From positions 5,673,501-5,737,500 of the forward strand of contig JBBMNZ010000007.1 of the NCBI GenBank assembly GCA_037954325.1: a DNA stretch of 64,000 nt. The letters are read 5' to 3'. This DNA is from Fistularia commersonii (taxonomy: Eukaryota; Chordata; Actinopteri; Syngnathiformes; Fistulariidae). The translations under genes and the position numbers were made by a program. The notes under the pieces were generated by a model. It was given only the letters and a program-made list of their open reading frames with translations, made no database searches and was not told where the DNA came from. Position 1 is the stretch's first letter. Each line of letters opens with the position of its first letter. Of the stretch, positions 27,548 through 41,564 are shown piece after piece.

Positions 27548-29820
27548 TGTTGACTAGTATGACCAACAACAAGACAGACACACACACTTAAACATGCAGA
27601 CAGATACACACAGACACATGCGGGTAGGATACACTGACACACACACAGACACACACTGTGGACTTGTGTGACCCACATTCAGACACAAACAAACACACAC
27701 ACATTCACTGACACATACACACCAAGACACAAAAACACACACTGTGGTCTTGTGTGGCCCAGAACCAGACACACACACTCACACTGACACACACACACTT
27801 ACTGAGACACTCTGAGACACAAAGACACACTTTGGACTTGTGTGACCAACAATCCAACACACAGACACACACTTGGACAGATACACTGACAGAGACACAC
27901 ACACAAACACACACACACACGCACACACTAAGACACAAAGACACATGTGGACTTGTGTGACTCACAACCAGTCACACACATAGACGCACTTACATGCGCA
28001 GGCAGGTGCACACGGACTGACACACACTCATTGACACACATACACACACATAGATACACACTCACAGTAACACAAATACACACTATGGACTTGTGTACCA
28101 AACGCTGACATACATGGGTAGGACACACTGCCCCCCCCATACACACACACACATACACAAACACACTCACTAAGACACAAAGACACACATTGTGGACTTA
28201 TGGGACCCACAAACAGACACACACACACACACACACACACATACAAAAACCCACAGATAGATACACTGACACACAGACACACACATAATCACTGACACAT
28301 GTGCAAATACACACACACACACACACATACAGCAGGATGTTTTCTTCTTTTAAGCTTTGAAACCAATATTAGTAATTTAACTCCTTTCAATAAGACACTA
28401 ATTACAAAATCGTTAAATTAAAATTTAAATCATTTTTCATGTATATTTTTTCTTTCCAGAGATCAATGTATTCATGCATTTTAACCTAATAATAATAATA
28501 ATAACAATAATATTAATGATTGCGACGTCAGTTTAAACGCAATCCAGTTAATGGTGTTAATTGTTGTGACGATGGAGAACGTCTGATGGGAACTTCAGTC
28601 GAACGCCTCTTTATGGAACGGCTCATTCCAGACTTTGCAACAAAAAGATAAACTATTCATTCATGAATGAATCTTTATTTCAAATCCACTGATAAAGCCG
28701 CTGCAGTTCTAGCTTCGTCCGGCAGAGATCGCTCGTCCGGTGCCGTTCACGCTCCCTCAGACCCTCAGGTCGGCTCCTTGTTTCCTCCTGCTCTCCTCGT
28801 TTCCTCGTCTCCTTGTGGCTTCCATCCTCCTACCTTCGGTTCCTTACTTGCAGGAAATGTCCTCACCGGACGGAGATTCACTGAAAGGTTGAAGCCAAAT
28901 AAAAAAAACTAGAACAAATCAAAACAAGAACATTGGTCATAATTCAGACCCTGTAAAAACATCCCGTAATTATACGCATGATTTGAATATATCGATTTTG
29001 AGAAGATCTGTTTATAACTCTATCGAAATCAGTGACGTTGATGTGATATTTAAGTACTCGATGTGGACATTTTGACATTCAGTGAAAGACAAAACTTTAT
29101 ACTGAAATCATAAAATTCTGAAAGATATTTGACCCACTTAGAGGAGCGCAAAATTATTAGATAAAATTCGATGAAATAAAACAAAATAAACATGTCCTTA
29201 TGGTCAGACAGGTCATGCAGTGTCGTTGCTTGTCCAGCAGGGGTCAGTGTTGCTCCACTGTCTTAAGACAAACAGCGATGTCGTCTATCAGACGCTGGGT
29301 GTTGATTATTATGGGCTCGATGAATTAAAAAAGATTTCACAACCCACTGAATGTCAATAATTAATAATCTGATCAATTATAGATTTTATGAACCTGCATG
29401 ACATCTCGTAAAGGTTTCATTTTTAAGGTGTTTTCAAGCTGAATTTGTATTATTGTTGTTGTTTATCATTATTATTATTGTTATTATTATTATTATTATT
29501 TCATTATTTATCAGATAATGATTTTTTTATGAATATTGTTTTTATAATTATTCGTCGATAGTTTTATTATTATCATTATGTTTCACCGTTGTCATTCTAT
29601 TTACCACTATTATTATTATTATTACTTTTTTATTTTTACTGTTATTAATCACGTTTATTGCTATATTTTACAATTGTTATATAATGAGTAATACATAATG
29701 AAATAATAATACTACTAATATTAATTAAGATGATAGTAATGGCTATTTATGTGAATATTATTATTTGAACCCAAATGTATTTTGGGTATTCATTTTCCGT
29801 GAACTTCTGTGAACACTCAA

Positions 29821-29905
<85 letters not shown>

Positions 29906-30159
29906 AGTGATGCATGCATGCTGTCTTGCAGGTACCTGCATGCCGTCGGGCAGCGGGTGTGGAAGCGCTGGAAGAAGCGCTACTTTGTCCTGGTCCAGGT
30001 GAGCCATCGATTTATTAATCAGAGACTGAGGAGAGTGATGTCACTTCCTGTCAGCAACCCCCCTGTGCACACACACACACACATTGCAGGGTCAAAGGTC
30101 ACATGGCCACAAAGAGCCTTAAAGAGTCATTTTCTGGCAATCTTGTCTAGAATATTTCA

Positions 30160-30201
<42 letters not shown>

Positions 30202-31661
30202 TGTCACCCCCCCCCCCCCCAAACCCAACAGGTGAGCCAGTACACATTCGCCATGTGCAGCTACAGAGAGAAAAAGGCCGAGCCTCAGGAGTTGATGCAG
30301 CTGGAGGGATACACTGTGGACTACTGTGATCCACAACCAGGTACACACACACACACACACCCACACACACACACACACTGTCTGGATCTGACCTGGCCCC
30401 TTCTGCCCCCAGGCCTCCAGGGGGGGCGTGTGTTCTTCAACGCAGTGCGTGAGGGTGACCTGGTGACCTTTGCGTGTGAGGAGGAGTCAGACCGCCTCCT
30501 GTGGGTCCAGGCCATCTACCGGGCCACAGGCCAGGCCTACAAGCCGGCCCCGACCCCCCAGAGCAGGGCCGCCGGCACCAGGACCCAGCAGGGGAACCCG
30601 GCCTCACCCATCAGTAGGTGCCACCTCTGCTCCCCGACACCAAATAGGACACCACATCACCCGCTGAGGGGCTAGCTAGTCTTTTTGGTTAGCTAGCCTC
30701 ATATTAGTTAGGTAGTGACATTCGTTAGCTGATGTAATATGTTAGATTGTTTCATATCGGTCAGCTAGCCTCATATTAGTTAGGTAGTGACATTTGTTAG
30801 CTGATGTAATTGGTTAGCTTGTTTCATCAGTTAGCTAGCAGCATATTAGCTAGCTAGTAACATTTGTCAGCTTATGTAATTGGTTATCTTGTTTCATGAG
30901 TTAGCTAGCCTCATATTGGTTAGCTAGTAACCTTCATCAGCTTATGTAATTGGCTAGCTTGTTTCTTATCCGTTAGCTAGCCTTATATTAGTTAGCTAGT
31001 AACCTTTATTAGTGTATGTAATTGGTTAGCTTATTTCATATCAGCTTGCTAGCCTCCTATTACTTAGCTAATAACCTTCGTTAGCTGATGTAATTGGTTA
31101 GCTTGTTTCATATCATTTAGCTGGCCTCATATTAGCCAGCTGGCAACATTGGTTGACTGGCCTCATTGGTTAGCTAGTCTTGTATCAGTTCACTAACTAC
31201 ATTGGTCAGCTAGTTTCATATTAGTTCGATTTTCTCCTAAAAGTTATCTAGTCTCATGGGATAGCCAGCCTTATATTAGTAATTAATAGCTTATTTGTAA
31301 TTAATAGCTTATTTGCTCGTCTTTCTGTTAGCTGGTCTCATAAGTCTCATTTGTCAGCTGGTTCTCACTTGTTAGCCGAACTCCTTTTTAGCTAGCTGGT
31401 CTCTTCCATAAGGTAGACTGGCCCCAAAACATAAATCTTACTCTTTAAGCCCTTTCTTGTGTCTGCAAAGCTGCCTGCATTTCCTCTACCTCCACCTGCA
31501 GCCTTCACCGGTAGCTTTACAGGTCGGGAAATTTTACACCTTTCTCAAGATCAGGTAGATGAGCGCTGAAATCACGTCCTCTCGCACATATAGAAATTCA
31601 ATTTTATTTTGTTATTGTAGTTTAGTTCTCTTGTTTCCTCCTTCCACATGACATCTGCACA

Positions 31662-31709
<48 letters not shown>

Positions 31710-32685
31710 GCTGCTCGCATCCTCCTCCTGCTTGTTAGTGCCTAATGGAGTGGAGCGTTTAGCGGCGAGAGGCACCGCAAGTACATGAGCGACAGGAAAT
31801 AGAAGCCGTCGCCAGAATAGCTCTTAACCCGGGCCGCTAAGTGCCCCCCGACCCCCCGTCTTCCTCCTCGGCGGCGTGGACACGGCAGAGGCGGCGGAGG
31901 TTAAACTGCGCTAATGAGCATGCGCGCCGGCGCCTCGTGTCAATAATCAACAACAACATTAATAATGGGAATAGTAATGTGTGTGTTTGAGGTAAAGGGA
32001 CAGACAGCACAGGCGTGGAGATGATGATAATAATATGATGATAATAATAACAGCAGTTTGGGGGGAGCCTGTGGGGCCATGGAGAAACAAAAATAAATCA
32101 AAATAAGATGAACTCACATTGTTTGGATTCGAATGTCGAGTTTAATGTCGGCAGGACTGAACAGGAAGTGTCATGCCACCGCCACCTCCTTGAGCCAAAA
32201 TGGCGGAGGAAGGACACACACCTGAGCCAGATGCAACACTTCCTGTCTCCTCTCTCACCCGGAGGAATTCACGCGACCTCTGACCCCCTGCGGCTGCCGC
32301 CACCTCCGGCGCCGCTCTGCCCTCTCATGGAGGCAGTTTGTTTTGGTTGCGGCGGCGGCGGCGGCGGAGGATCAACTTCCTCCAAACTTTTCTCCCGATC
32401 GGCTGCGTCGGCGTGGCGAAGAGCTGCCGGCGCCGTCCGTCCTCATCTTCGTCCGAAGTCACCGCCACTTCCTCGACAGGCCCGTCACGTCGCATGTCCC
32501 GGGCCGCCGCACCTGCAACCGCTAACCCCCCGCCCCGCTCACCGCATCAATAACCCGCCATCAGCGACCGCCGCCGCCCCTCACAGCAGCATGTCACATA
32601 GATGTGACTGTTGCCGTGACGATGGCCATGCAGCCCAGGAGAGATGGATATGGAGAGATTGAGCGCAAGAAAACGACCCCCGCCT

Positions 32686-32719
<34 letters not shown>

Positions 32720-32920
32720 CGTCTCACACTTATTCAGTGCGCGCACACACTCTCACACACACACACACTCTCCACAGCACTTACTAGAAGTCATATATAC
32801 ACACACACACACATGCTCCACGCCACTCGCAAGCACACATGCCCACATTGTCTGTCACACACCCGCACATTTTGTATCACACACACACTCCACGCCACTC
32901 AAACACACTCGCACACACTG

Positions 32921-32956
<36 letters not shown>

Positions 32957-35900
32957 CTTTGGTTTTATAAACACATACAGCCTCTTTTTCACACACATTC
33001 TAATCGATAAAATATTCCCAAATATTCAACCCTCTGGATTAATTGTACCAGTTTCAATCTCATCTCCATGGCAACGGGACCCCCCCCCCCAAAAAAAAAA
33101 AACCAGGAAGCTGAATTACCCTTTAAATCAAATCACAGATTTAGGTGTGTGTGTGTGTGCGCACGCGTGTGCGTGTGAGTGCAGGAAATCAATCACTCTG
33201 CGGACTCGAACCGACTGGCTTTATTGATCGCGTCTCTGGAATATAATCCCAATCTGGATGAGAATGATGCTGATGATGATGACGAAGACAATCAAGTCCA
33301 GCGAATCATCCCTCGTGATCGATCATCAATATCATCCTGATTGGGATTAGAACCGATGACCCCCAACAAACACACACACACTCCCTTCACGGGGGCCCCT
33401 TTAGTCTCCGTTTCAGATTAGGCCCCTAATCCCGGATTAGCCGATGAGAACCCCCTTTGAGGGGACACAAAGTGAGGGAACCTGCGGAGAATCTGAACCA
33501 TCTGTGCGCCGGCTCAGGAGACGAAACATCCTGAGTGTCACACACACTCATTCACACACTCATCACACACACACGCCAGATAATAGCTGAAAGTTGGACT
33601 TGACAGGGATCAACGTGGCTCCGGTCGCCGTCTGTCTTCCAATCAATACTTCCCCCCGCCTCGTATCAGGACTAATCAATATCCCTTTGTCTCTCCCGAG
33701 TCGCCTCCTCGCCTTTTCTTCTCCCCTTTTCTTTCTCTCCCTCTTTTTCTCCCTTGCTCCCTTTTTTTTTTCTCCATCCAGGACAACAGCGCTTTCTTCT
33801 CTTTTTTTGTTTGTTTTTTTGTTTTTTCGACAGCGAGGCCAAATCCGAAAAGAAAAAAAAAAAAAGGAAAAAAGTGACCTACATCGGAATTAGACGGAGC
33901 GAAAAGCGGGACACCGGCGCCTCCGGAGGCGGAGGAAGGGGAGGAGGCGGAGCCCTGATTGGAACTTGATTGTAGAAATTTCACTTTTGCTGTCTTTTTT
34001 TTTGTGCTTAAAGGAACAAAAGGCACAAAAGAAAGTGTGTGTGAGTGTGTGTGTGGGGGTGAGACGCCTGGCGGGCTCCTCTGCGTCCGGACACAAAAAC
34101 CCAAAATGGCAGCGTTAATAAGAGAGAGAGAGAGAGGGAGGAAAAAAAAAAGGATGCTAATGCCGGCCGCGGGCGTCGCAGGCGAAGGGAACGCCGCCGT
34201 CGCTGTCGCCATTCTTTGACGCTCCCTTTTGTGCCGCCATGTGTGGTGCTCGGAAAACTTCCCGGCCCCCGAGACGCCGCCGGCCGATAATGGCCGCAGT
34301 GGAGAGTGTGAGGCCTTTCATCAAGCGGGGGCCATTAATGGACTGGAAATGAACCCGGCCAGGGCCGCTCGCCGCCGCCGCTCGCCGCCGCCTCCTTTCA
34401 GGACTCCTTTTTTCTGCCCAATGTTCGCCTTGACCCCCCCGGGAGCGAAGAGAGGGGGGGTTGTCTTTTTTTTTTCTAAGACGCCGCTTCGGGCGTCGCG
34501 GCGGCCGAGTTCTACCTCGGCGACCCGGACCGAGGACCCACTCCGCTCACACACCCCCGCCCCTCCCAGATGTCCGTGTTACCATGGAAACCGGAGCCCG
34601 ACCCACAGCAGCGAGTTAGCCGACGTGACAACATCTAGTGGATTTCACCTCAAAGAAACTGTGTTTCACATCAAAGAATCTGTTCTCACATCAAAGAATC
34701 CACGTTAAAGTTTCCGAAACTTTGATTTTACATCATAGAAACTTCGGTTCAACGTCAGACTGTGATTACGCATCATAGGAACTTCACATGAACGTTAAAG
34801 AACTGGGATTTCACCTCAAAGAAACAGTTTTCACATCACAGAATCTGTTCTCACATCAAAGAAACCATGTTCAAGTATCAAGTTTCTGTGATTTTACATT
34901 AAAGAAACTTTGGGTCCACATCAGTATGTGATTACACATCAAAGAAACTTCATGTGACAAGGAACTGTGATTTCACATCAAAGAAACTTCATGTGATAAG
35001 GAACTGTGATTTCACATCATAGAAACTGATTTGACATCAAAGAAACTTTGATTCAACAGCTAGAAATGTGGAACTTCATAAGAAAGTACGATTCAACAAT
35101 TTCACATCATAGGAGCTTTGATTCAGCATCAGAAAATCCTTGATTTCACCTCAAAGAAAGGGTTTTGACATTGAAAAAATCATGTTCAAATATCATAGAA
35201 ACTTTTGACTCAACATTAGAGATTGATTTCACATCAATGAAATTTTGATTCATCTGCAACGAAGCTGCTCTTTGCTACCACAGGAACTTCATCGCATCAT
35301 AGAAACTTTGATTTTACATCAGGCATCAATCTAATGTGTGAACTTTGTCACTTCGATGTGACGGAAACACTCCGTTTGACGTCAAGGGTGGGAACGATCA
35401 CCTGGCAGAAATATCGCTGTTACCTTCTTGTCTCACTGGGGTCAAAGGTCAAGTTCAAGCCCACTGCAGCGCCGCTCCTCTCAGACCCTCCGTCGCGCCC
35501 CTGAAGGCACCACAGGGGTTCACGACCTTTAACCCACATTGACAAGCCCTTAAACACCCCTTGAAAACCCCTCAAACACCCCTTAATACCTTTGGAAACC
35601 TCTTAAACAGCCCCTTCACAACCTCTTCAATGCCAATTAAGGCTTTTCAGCACCCTTTAAAACCCTTGAAACACTCCTTTAAGTTTTAAAACCACCGATT
35701 TATTACAAACTTAAACACATCAACGTTAACACGCAGTAATAACTGACTCATTGCACGAATCCGCAAATTTCTGAATTATAACAATATTCGTCTGCTAATG
35801 ACCAATTTATTGCATACATTATCTACCGCTTATCCTGAATTTCAACATGAACACACTAATAACTGATTTATTACAACATTAATTTGTACATTATCTACAG

Positions 35901-38900
35901 TGTATCCTGAATTACAACATAAAACACAAATAACTGATTTATTCCTATTTTAATACACTGAAATCACTGATTCATGGCATTAATTCACTGATAACTGATT
36001 TTTTACATTAATGGGCTAATGGAGTTACTCTGACATTAATACTGTAATACATTAATACACAATAACTGATTATTACTACTTTAATACACTGATATAACCT
36101 ATTTAGTACGAAATGAATACGATAACTGATTAAATTCAAGATTTAATACAAATAACTGATTTATTTCTGCATTAATTCATCAATAACTGATTCATTGTGA
36201 CATTAATTCACTGATGACCTGCAGCCTTCAGGTGTTTCTATGGCGATAGAGGGGTGGATGATGGTTCAATCCCATCACTCCAGTCTCCCATCAACGATCG
36301 CCATGACGCCCGTCCCGGCGCCGTGCCTGCGTGTGACTGTCGATGTCTGCTCGCTGTCAAGCTGAACCCCTCCCCCCCCCCGTGTTTCCCCTCGCACGTT
36401 GGCGTCAACCGAACGCCGCGTTCGCCAACGGAGGGGGGATTCTGCCCGGCGCCCTGGCGAGGCCCCGCTTTGTTTACGTCTCAGTTCGCACCGACGGAGG
36501 CGCTAAACGGCTGCTGCCGACGCGTCATCTGGCGTCTCGCCGTCTGGCGCCATGTTTGTAGTTCACTCACCAGGGTCCGCTTCCTTTCTGCAGGCCTGGA
36601 CCCGTCGCAGCGCCGCGGCGTGGAGGAGCTGATCTCGGCCGCCCCGAGCCGCTTCGACCACGCCGCCCTCTTTGCCCTCCTGCAGGAGCTCACCCTGCGG
36701 CACCGCATGAACGACTCCTTCTCCTGCCTGGTAAGCGCCGCGGCCCTGAACGCGCCGCGAGGCTTCACGGTGGCGTTCACGGTGGCGTTCACGGTGGCGT
36801 TCACGGTGGCGTGGGGGGGGAAGACCCTAAATTGGCCACAGGTGTGACCAAGAAGTGAATGGATGATGGGATGTACTTTATCGATCCCAGGATTTGGGAA
36901 AACAATGGGTGATGGATGGATGGATGATTGACAGGTGATCCTTCCGGGTCAAACCCCGCCCCTCGCCTGATCGTCACCTGTGATTGGCTCCCCCCAACCT
37001 ATTAGACAGTCAGTGAATGTTCAAAACCACAGAAACCGACTGAAACAGAACCATAATTAACTTTTAAAAACACAGCACCGTACGGTAATAACTAATTCGT
37101 AAAAGTCAGTTCTTAGAATATTCATGTTTTAATAAATCGGTTATTACAGCGTATTAATTATGTAATAGATCTGTTATTAGTGTATTGATGTAGACATTAA
37201 TCAGTCATTTCCGTGTATTAAAGTAATAATAATCAATTAGGGCTATTAATGTAATTCTTACAGTGCATTAACATCATAATAAATCAATTAGCACACTGAG
37301 GTTGCAATAAATCACTAATTTGCATATTTATGTTGTAATAAATTAAAGTTGTAATTATCCGTTATGTCTATTAATGTTGTGACAATAACTTAGTATTAAA
37401 ATAGGAGTGATCAGTTATTAGTGTATCAATCTTGTAATAAATCAGTTCCTATTGTGATAATGTAGAAATAAGTAATCAATCAGTTATCAGTTGGTTCATG
37501 CAATTAATCACTTATTACCCCATGTCAATATTGTCCGCGTCATTATAGTGTATTAATGTCGTATTAAGGAGCTCCGAATTTGCTAAACAGTTGATTGACA
37601 CATCAGTGTGCATTTGTCACAAAGAGCTCCTCGCACCCCCCCAACACACACACACACACACACACACACTTTTAGCCTGTTAAATGGATGTCAAAGTTGT
37701 AGCTGTGAAGAGGGGAGGGGTGGGGTGGGGGGGCGTTCTGTCAGGGCCTGGGGGGCTCTCTCACGGGCCGGGGGGGCGGAGAAGGGGGGTGTTGGGGGTG
37801 AGGGGGGGGGGGGGGTAAATGCTCTAATCAATACTTTCCAAATAGGAACATGACCCTCATGGACAACTGCTGGGCCCATTCAGTGGAGGGGGGAGGAGGG
37901 GGGCCTCAATAATAGGGAGGTAGAATTTGTGTGTGTGTGTGTGTGTGTGTGAGCCACAACCCCCCCCCCCTCCACACACACACCCCTGAAGACATGATTG
38001 TGTAAAACGAACCAGCTTATCAGGTCGACTTGTTTATCGTCTTTTATTCAGTTTGAAGTTTTACTGCAGTACAAGTAAAGACTACCCCCACACACACACA
38101 CACACACACACAGACACACACAATACCGCTGCCCCCTCCACTGAATGTGAATTTGATACAAAATTTGATTTTTGTGTTGGAATTATATTGTAATAAGCGG
38201 TGTATAAGTTATTACACTGTAATAACAGCAGTGCTGATTTAGAGACTATTGCCTTGAACTTGCAAGTGCTAGCTCATTGATGCTAATGCTAATGCTGAGA
38301 AGCTACATTACATTAGCATTGGTGCTGGACATCAGACCCAGTCTTGTTCATGGACTTTGGTAATAGGCTAACAAGCTAATTGTCGACGGCCGCTGTAAAC
38401 AAGCAACGGCTGACTTTAACAGTTAGCCCGTGTCGCTAATGCTCTACTCTGTTCGTAAACCAATAGCACTGAAGTGTTGACGCGAACTAAATAAGCTGTT
38501 TTGCGACCTGTCCGGTGCCGACACGAGTGCGTTACCGGGGGGGGGGTTCGATATGCCAACGATGAACACATTGTATTGTGAGTGAGGCCGGCTCTTTGTG
38601 GCGCCGTCATTTCACCTGAGGGAACGTGTTCCGCCAAAGGGATATTTGAGGCGGAATGGAACGCTCCGCCGCCTTTAACCCCGACCCCCCCCGCCCCCCC
38701 GATGCCTGATCCATTTAGTACGACCCGGCCCCCCCCAACCCCCAGCACCTAATTACTGTTGTTGTTGTTGTCGGGTTCAACTCTTTGTGAAAGAAAATAT
38801 GACCCCGTCTATGACATGAATCCAAGACACTTCTCAACAGATGTCCCCCCCCCCTTCGCACGCCTCCCGCCCCCCCAACGCCAAGACACTGGCCTTTTTC

Positions 38901-41521
38901 TCCCAGCGTTCGGTGACAAAAAAAAGGGGGGGTCTCAGGTTGGAGCACAAAGCCCCTGGAGTTTCTCACAAAAGGGAGTGAAGGAGCGAGGAGGCGTGAG
39001 GAGGTGGGGGTGTGATGGCGGGGGGGTCGGTCTAATTGCAGTGCTGGAAGGAGTCCTGGCGGGGCAGGTAGGGGGCTGAAAGGGAGGCGCAGATGTCGCC
39101 GTTTAAAAGGAGAAAACCGGGACATTCGGTCAGGCGGGCCTCGGACCCCCAGAGCCTTTTCCACGCCCGTCCGGACGAAAGATCGGTGTAATAACACTGT
39201 AATAACATGATAATACAGTGAGTAATAACACAGTAATGGTCACTATGCAATAACTCTGTAATACAGTGATTGACACGGATTGCAGTGAGTAGTAACATGT
39301 AATACAGTGAGTAGTAACACAGTATTTATAGTATGTAATAACATAATAATAATAAGACATGATGCAGCAAGTACCACAGTAACCACAGTAATACAGTGAG
39401 AAACACAGTATCAGTGATTAGCAACACGGTAATACAGTAAGTAGTAACACATTGAACAACACAGTACAATAAGTATTAACATGCTACTGCACTGAGTACT
39501 AATGCAGTAATACATTGAGTAAAGCCACGGTAATACAGTGAGTAGTAACATCGTAATTGAGTAACACAGTAATAACACGTAATGCAGTAACAGTAAGTAG
39601 TGAATAACACAGCAATTCAGTGAGTATCATGGATTAGTGAGTGATTATGCAGTAATATAGTGAGTAATAAGACGTTAATACAGAAAGTAGTACTTCAGTA
39701 ACAGTAATGCAGCATGACTAATACGTCGAGCAATAACACACTGATTCAGTGGGTAATAACACGGGAATACAGTGAGTAACAGTATTACTATGAGTACTAA
39801 TAAGGTAATATAGTAAGTAATAATAAAGTAAGTAGCTGTAATACAATGTAATAAAATAGTGATACAGTGAGTACTGGTACATAAGTAGTATACAATAGCA
39901 TGGTATTTTAGTGTGTAACAGTAACAGTAACACATGATGGAGTAAGTAATACCGCAGGAGTATCAGTAACAACACAATACTACAGTACTAACACATACAG
40001 TGATTAGAAAATTTACTGTGTAGCAGTAATACAGTGATTAACACAGTATTACAGTGTGTTATAACATGGTTATTACTGTAGTTACTGTAGTGACAGTGTA
40101 ACTTCAGTTGGCGGGCCACGCTGCCGTGTGATTGGCAGCTCGGGGTCACGTGACATAAACACGTCCCGTTCTCCAGACGGTTCCTCTGGCATCCGCTTTC
40201 TCCGTGAACCACGACGTTCGAGGACCATCTGGTCTCTTCTGGACGGTCCGAGTCACCTGACGGGGAAAAAAAAAACAAAAAAACATGGCCGCCGTCTGTC
40301 AGGTCACATCGCCGTGGCGATGGGGCGGCCTCGGCGGGGGCTCCGAGTTCTCCTTCCTTGCCAGGAAGAGTCGTACATCGGTTGCAGTTCGATGTGACGG
40401 TGGTGATGGGGGGGGGGGGGGCTCGTCGCCGTGGAAACGGCCCGAATGTGAGGATGCTGGAACTTCACCCCCCTACACACACACACACACACACACACAA
40501 ATCCTCCAAACTCGTCTTCTTCCTTCTCCTTGACCCGCTGGCTGCTGAAGCAGAACGTAAACATTATGGGGTGTGGTTGTCACGGCGACCGGACCCTGAA
40601 CCCGACCGCTCGTCCTCCATTGTTTCCCTCCAGCTTTTTTTTTTTTTTTTTTGTTTGTTTTGGAAAGAGACGCAGGTGTCGCCTCCTCCTCTTCCTCCTC
40701 CCCGTCTCCGACCCCCCGCCGCCGCCGCCGCCACCGCCGCCATTATTGACTCCTAATAAAACGTCCCGCATGCCTCGGCACGGCCCGGCTCCGCCCGCCC
40801 TCAGCCCCTCCCCCGGCTGGTCCTCCTCATCTGTTCCAATTAGAGGACCAAGATAGCGTGGAGGAGGAGGAGCTCCAGACGGCGAAGAGCGGCCTTGACG
40901 GCCGGAGAACAACGGCGGCGGCGGGCGGGCGGAGGGGGCGGGGGGTCAGCGCTGTCGCTATTCCGGCAGGTAGCGGCGGAGGTACGTCCCGCCGCTCGGC
41001 GGACAATAGAGGAACATCTGCCGAAAGGAACGGGGAGAAAATAAGGGTCTCCTAGACGTGAGAACAACAGAACGTCCTCCGCCGCCGCCAACAATGCGGA
41101 ACTTGAGGCGAGAAACTGTTTCCCCGTAAACAGTTAAACAATGTGCGGCGTTCTGAAAGGAACCGAGGGCCGCAGTCAAGGCCGCCGGCGCCGAGCAGGA
41201 GGAGGAGGAGGAGCCTGGGTTCCTACGGGAACGTCTGAGGGAGGCGAACTAATAATCTCACAGATTATCGATCACTTTTTGGATTCCTCGGGAACGTCCG
41301 ATCGCTCGAGAGTTTGAGAAGGAAAAAAAGAGGTTTCGAGATCTTTATTTATCCTTAGAAAGTTGGATTCCACTCACGTTCTCCGGAAGTTCTCCAGTCT
41401 AATGTTCTTCCACTTGTGAATGGTCACGTAATTGACCAGGTTAAGCCCCGCCCCTTCCCACCGAAGACAGCTCTGATTGGCTCCGCCCCCTCTCGAACCA
41501 CTGGACGGATGACAGCGTCGT

Positions 41522-41564
<43 letters not shown>

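Larger units (their letters stand above)
23185..29931 (+). other. cadps2: Intron 8 (6.7 kb)
   Basis: The intron carries L2, hAT and RTE relics (23.58-27.3 kb), then a long CACA-type array (27.5-28.3 kb). 28.34-29.8 kb is A/T-rich unique-looking sequence with TTATTA runs and no recognisable gene. A (CA)n tract at 29824-29901 precedes exon 9. 23190-23575 and 25290-25740 are A/T-rich with nothing recognised. Confidence 0.85.
30614..36593 (+). other. cadps2: Intron 11 (6.0 kb)
   Basis: The intron contains a GTTAGCTAGCC minisatellite, (TG)n at 31664-31706, CACA arrays (32.69-32.96 kb), poly-purine/pyrimidine stretches at 33.7-33.9 kb, a CATCAAAGAAACTT array and an AATAACTGATT array. 31.75-32.6 kb and 34.15-34.6 kb are G/C-rich unique-looking sequence. 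No other exon was recognised, and the family's usual segment containing KHGMDEF was searched for and not found. Confidence 0.85.

Noticed and set aside
32108..32662. 184-codon plus-strand frame in intron 11
   Set aside because: Pro/Arg/Ser-rich translation of G/C-rich sequence with no homology to a known family. No splice link to CAPS exons.
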